From positions 1 through 8,823 of the forward strand of contig JAHECQ010000151.1 in the NCBI GenBank assembly GCA_024641625.1: 8,823 nt of DNA, read 5' to 3'. The translations under genes were made by a program, and so were the position numbers. Numbering within the stretch: position 1 is the first letter of the stretch; each line of letters opens with the position of its first letter. Origin of the DNA: Acidimicrobiales bacterium (GTDB lineage: Bacteria; Actinomycetota; Acidimicrobiia; Acidimicrobiales; SZUA-35). This document shows, piece after piece, positions 6,829 through 8,823 of the stretch. Below the pieces are notes generated by a model. It had not been told where the DNA came from. It did not search any database and worked only from the letters and a program-made list of their open reading frames with translations.

Positions 6829-7254
6829 ATGGCAGTCGAAGTGACCATCGAAGGTCGGATGCTCCAACTCCGCATGACCGGCTTCGATCAGATTTGGGCG
6901 CTGCGGCGGCATCTGGAGGTGCCGATCGCCGATGTCGTCGGGGCATCGGTCGAGGCCAAGGATCCGCTCGCTGACAACGTCGCCTTCCGGATTCGCGGGT
7001 CGTCCATTCCCGGACTGCTCATCGCCGGCAAGTACTCGATCTGGAAGCACGCCAGGAACCACGAGAAAGAGCGGCAGTTCTGGCTGACCTTCCGAGGCGC
7101 GGAAGTGCTGGTCATCAAGACGTCGTTGCCGTGGCCGAGCCTCCTCGTGCTCGAGGTGCCCGGCGCGCGAGAGCTGGCGACGATGATCAACGAGACGATC
7201 AACGAGTCGCTGGCGTCCGCTCGTCGTCACGACGCCGCGGGCGACGCCCGATGA
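6829..7254 (+). CDS. Small protein of PH-like fold, function unknown
   Basis: This 141-residue soluble protein has no signal peptide and no membrane segment. It resembles actinobacterial proteins with a bacterial PH-like domain: an early Gly-aromatic segment with TGFDQIWALRR (17-27), then VPIADVVGASVE (31-42), FRIRGSSIPGLLIAGKY (53-69), a charged loop, QFWLTF (83-88), VLVIKT (93-98) and a closing strand-helix LLVLEVPGARELATMIN (105-121). That pattern of strands closed by one C-terminal helix is what a PH fold would give. The assignment rests on remembered family patterns and is moderate. PH-like domains in bacteria often mediate protein interactions; no specific role can be assigned. An in-frame TTG at 6772 would add 19 Pro/Arg-rich residues; I prefer 6829 because of the -10 box 7 bases upstream. 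It is the first gene of a coupled three-gene set: its stop overlaps the next start in ATGA. Confidence 0.8.
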   Translation: MAVEVTIEGRMLQLRMTGFDQIWALRRHLEVPIADVVGASVEAKDPLADNVAFRIRGSSIPGLLIAGKYSIWKHARNHEKERQFWLTFRGAEVLVIKTSLPWPSLLVLEVPGARELATMINETINESLASARRHDAAGDAR

Positions 7255-8198
7255 TCGCCGGCGACGATTCCGGGGGGTCGCGCCCTGTCGGCATGGCGTC
7301 TCTCGGCGGACTCGAGGAGCCCGCCATCTCCCGGGCGATGTGGGAGGCCGCCGAGCGGTTCCACGCCGTGTGCTATCTCGCTCCCGAGGTCCGGGAGGAG
7401 GGTACAGCGGCCGGTCTCAAGGGCTTCTGGATGAACTACTTCGCCACTCGCATCGCTCCGGTCGGCGCCGTCGGCCCGGCGATCGCTCGCTCCACGTTCT
7501 TCTACTACGCACCGCGCCGTATCGAGCGGGCCCTGCCCGACGCCTGGTCCTTGGCCGACCCTCGAGCGGTGATCGCAGCCCGCTATCGGGGGATGGATCG
7601 TTCGCTGCGGGCGTTGTACGGGCCCACGGTGGAAGGCGCCGAGATGAGCGAAGCGGCCGTCCTCGTACGCGACGCTGCCGAGGGTTGCGACGCCATCGGG
7701 CGGGTGCTGCATGCGGGATGGGCGTCGTTGCCATGGCCCGACGAACCGCATCTGGCGCTCTGGCATGGTTGCACGCTCTTGCGGGAGTACCGCAGCGGGA
7801 ACCACCTGATCGCGGTGACGGTCGAAGGTCTCGACGGGTGCGAGTCGGTGGTCTCCCATGCCGCCGTCGGTGGCGGACCCAGAGACTGGATCCAAGGGGA
7901 GGCGGCGTGGACGGCCGAGGAGGAACAACGGGCGGTGAACTCGTTGCGTCGACGTGGCTGGCTCACGTCGGCCGGTCTGATCACCGACGAGGGACGCGAG
8001 GGGCGGCGGCGCATCGAGGAACTCACGGATCGGCTGGATCTCCCGATCTGGCAGCGGCTCGGTGCCGAACGCGGACGTCGTCTGTTCGAACTCCTGGGCC
8101 GGTTCGCTTCGTCACTTCCCCCCGACGACCAGCTGGACTGGCAACAGCACTATCCCCCCGAGCCCCCCGACCTCGAATCATCGGGATCCCATGGTTGA
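7251..8198 (+). CDS. SCO6745-family protein with probable C-terminal winged helix
   Basis: This 315-residue protein of unknown function resembles the actinobacterial family named after Streptomyces SCO6745. Family-like segments are FHAVCYLAPEVREE (37-50), AGLKGFWMNYFATRIAPVG (54-72), STFFYYAPRRIERALPDAW (81-99) and WHGCTLLREYRSGNHLIA (171-188). The C-terminal part (about 220-262) reads as a winged helix: WTAEEEQRAV helix, SLRRRGWLTS turn and helix, then LITDEGREGRRRIEELTDRL, like the wing region of MarR-type proteins. It may therefore bind DNA, although the family's conserved N-terminal half suggests another activity. The ATG at 7251 overlaps the previous stop by 4 bases (ATGA), which decides the start; ATG 7293 (residue 15) is an alternative. 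A longer open frame back to 7131 lies inside the previous gene and is Arg-rich shadow. The 3' end overlaps the next gene by 8 bases. The C-terminal 25 residues are Pro/Ser/Asp-rich and probably disordered. Confidence 0.85.
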   Translation: MIAGDDSGGSRPVGMASLGGLEEPAISRAMWEAAERFHAVCYLAPEVREEGTAAGLKGFWMNYFATRIAPVGAVGPAIARSTFFYYAPRRIERALPDAWSLADPRAVIAARYRGMDRSLRALYGPTVEGAEMSEAAVLVRDAAEGCDAIGRVLHAGWASLPWPDEPHLALWHGCTLLREYRSGNHLIAVTVEGLDGCESVVSHAAVGGGPRDWIQGEAAWTAEEEQRAVNSLRRRGWLTSAGLITDEGREGRRRIEELTDRLDLPIWQRLGAERGRRLFELLGRFASSLPPDDQLDWQQHYPPEPPDLESSGSHG

Positions 8199-8823
8199 TC
8201 TCGCCGCGGGCTACGCCAGGTTCCCCGATGGCTTCTTCTCGCGCTTCGACGACGCCGACGATGCCGAGTTCTATCGACCGGCGCGCCTGGTCACCCACAT
8301 CGACGACGCCGCCATTGCGGCAGTCGGCGAGCTCTATCGAGAACTCGCGGTCTCCGGCGAGGTTCTCGATCTGATGTCCTCGTGGATCTCCCATTTCCTC
8401 GAGCCGCCCAGGCGTCTGACCGTGCTCGGAATGAACGAGGCCGAGCTCGAGGCCAACACGGCGGCCGATGAACGCGTTCTTCGCGATCTGAACGTCGATC
8501 CGTCGCTTCCGTTTCCGGACGCGTCGTTCGACGATGTGGTGTGCTGTGTGTCGATCGACTATCTGACCCGACCCCTCGAGGTGTTCGCCGAGGTGGGACG
8601 GGTGTTGCGTCCCGGTGGTCGGTTCATCTGCACGTTCTCGAATCGTTGCTTTCCGACCAAGGCGATACGGGGATGGCTCGATCTGGGAGGCCGACAGCGG
8701 ATGGATCTCGTCGGGCTCTACTTCGACCTGGTCGGTGGATGGATGCCCGTGGCCAAGCGCGACTGCATCCCAGTCGGGGGTCCGACCGACCCGCTGCACG
8801 CCGTGTGGGCGAGTCGAACCGGG
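8191..8823 (+). CDS. Class I methyltransferase-like protein with atypical SAM loop, partial (C-terminus off the right edge)
   Basis: The frame is open for 211 codons from the ATG at 8191 to the end of the window with no stop. The fold reads as a class I methyltransferase: VLDLMSSWISHF (58-69) at the motif I position, VLGMNEAELEAN (78-89) as strand 2 with an acidic residue, LNVDPSLPFPDASFDDVVCCVSIDYL (100-125) as loop plus strand 4, and VGRVLRPGGRFICTFSNRCF (135-154) as the typical helix-PGG-strand 5. The last three agree with Methyltransf_11-type proteins. Motif I lacks the GxGxG glycine loop, having DLMSSW instead; I recall similar sequences in uncharacterised relatives, so this is probably a family trait and not damage. 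Activity and substrate are unknown. It overlaps the SCO6745-family gene by 8 bases and is likely translationally coupled to it. GGGA at 8183-8186 is a weak, close ribosome site. Confidence 0.85.
   Translation, partial: MVDLAAGYARFPDGFFSRFDDADDAEFYRPARLVTHIDDAAIAAVGELYRELAVSGEVLDLMSSWISHFLEPPRRLTVLGMNEAELEANTAADERVLRDLNVDPSLPFPDASFDDVVCCVSIDYLTRPLEVFAEVGRVLRPGGRFICTFSNRCFPTKAIRGWLDLGGRQRMDLVGLYFDLVGGWMPVAKRDCIPVGGPTDPLHAVWASRTG

Noticed and set aside
5762..6844. 360-codon plus-strand open frame
   Set aside because: It is antisense to the oxidoreductase gene, with no family motif, and would run through the divergent promoter region.
7131..7250. Upstream extension of the SCO6745-family gene to 7131
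   Set aside because: The added 40 residues are Arg-rich out-of-frame translation of the PH-like gene; the ATG at 7251 in ATGA is the better start.
8023..8799. 258-codon minus-strand open frame at the right end
   Set aside because: It is antisense to the SCO6745-family and methyltransferase-like genes, which have recognisable family motifs and tight coupling.

Overview
The window is dense, high-GC bacterial chromosome with eight protein-coding genes and almost no non-coding DNA. I infer an actinobacterium, possibly of the Acidimicrobiia, from four things. It has a probable F420-dependent luciferase-like oxidoreductase and a HelZ-like SNF2 ATPase next to a separate SWIM-domain protein. It has an SCO6745-type protein. 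Promoters with a TANNNT box sit 7 bases before the start codon, as in leaderless actinobacterial transcripts. The class-level placement is a guess. No RNA genes, insertion sequences, CRISPR arrays or prophage genes are visible.

Left block, minus strand, read from right to left: an LLM-family oxidoreductase (5693-6733), a 994-residue SNF2-family ATPase (2666-5650), a SWIM zinc-finger protein (1419-2669), a small class I SAM methyltransferase (781-1404), and a winged-helix plus methyltransferase protein that runs off the left edge (1-771). From the SNF2 gene onward the genes are tightly packed: a 4-base ATGA overlap, then gaps of 14 and 9 bases. They look like one transcription unit with its own promoter at 5658-5663. 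The SNF2 and SWIM proteins probably work together on nucleic acid or protein-DNA complexes. The two methyltransferases look like small-molecule or general class I enzymes, and their link to the SNF2/SWIM pair is unproven.

Right block, plus strand: three overlapping genes for a small PH-like protein (6829-7254), an SCO6745-family protein with a probable C-terminal winged helix (7251-8198), and an unusual class I methyltransferase-like protein that runs off the right edge (8191-8823). Their overlaps of 4 and 8 bases point to translational coupling.

The two blocks diverge from a 95-base spacer (6734-6828). It holds two leaderless-type promoters and one short inverted repeat that could be an operator. 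The most distinctive findings are a SWIM finger split by a 56-residue insert carrying a tandem 5-residue repeat, a methyltransferase-like fold lacking the glycine-rich SAM loop, and three promoters with identical leaderless geometry. I did not find convincing evidence of a new defence or mobile system.
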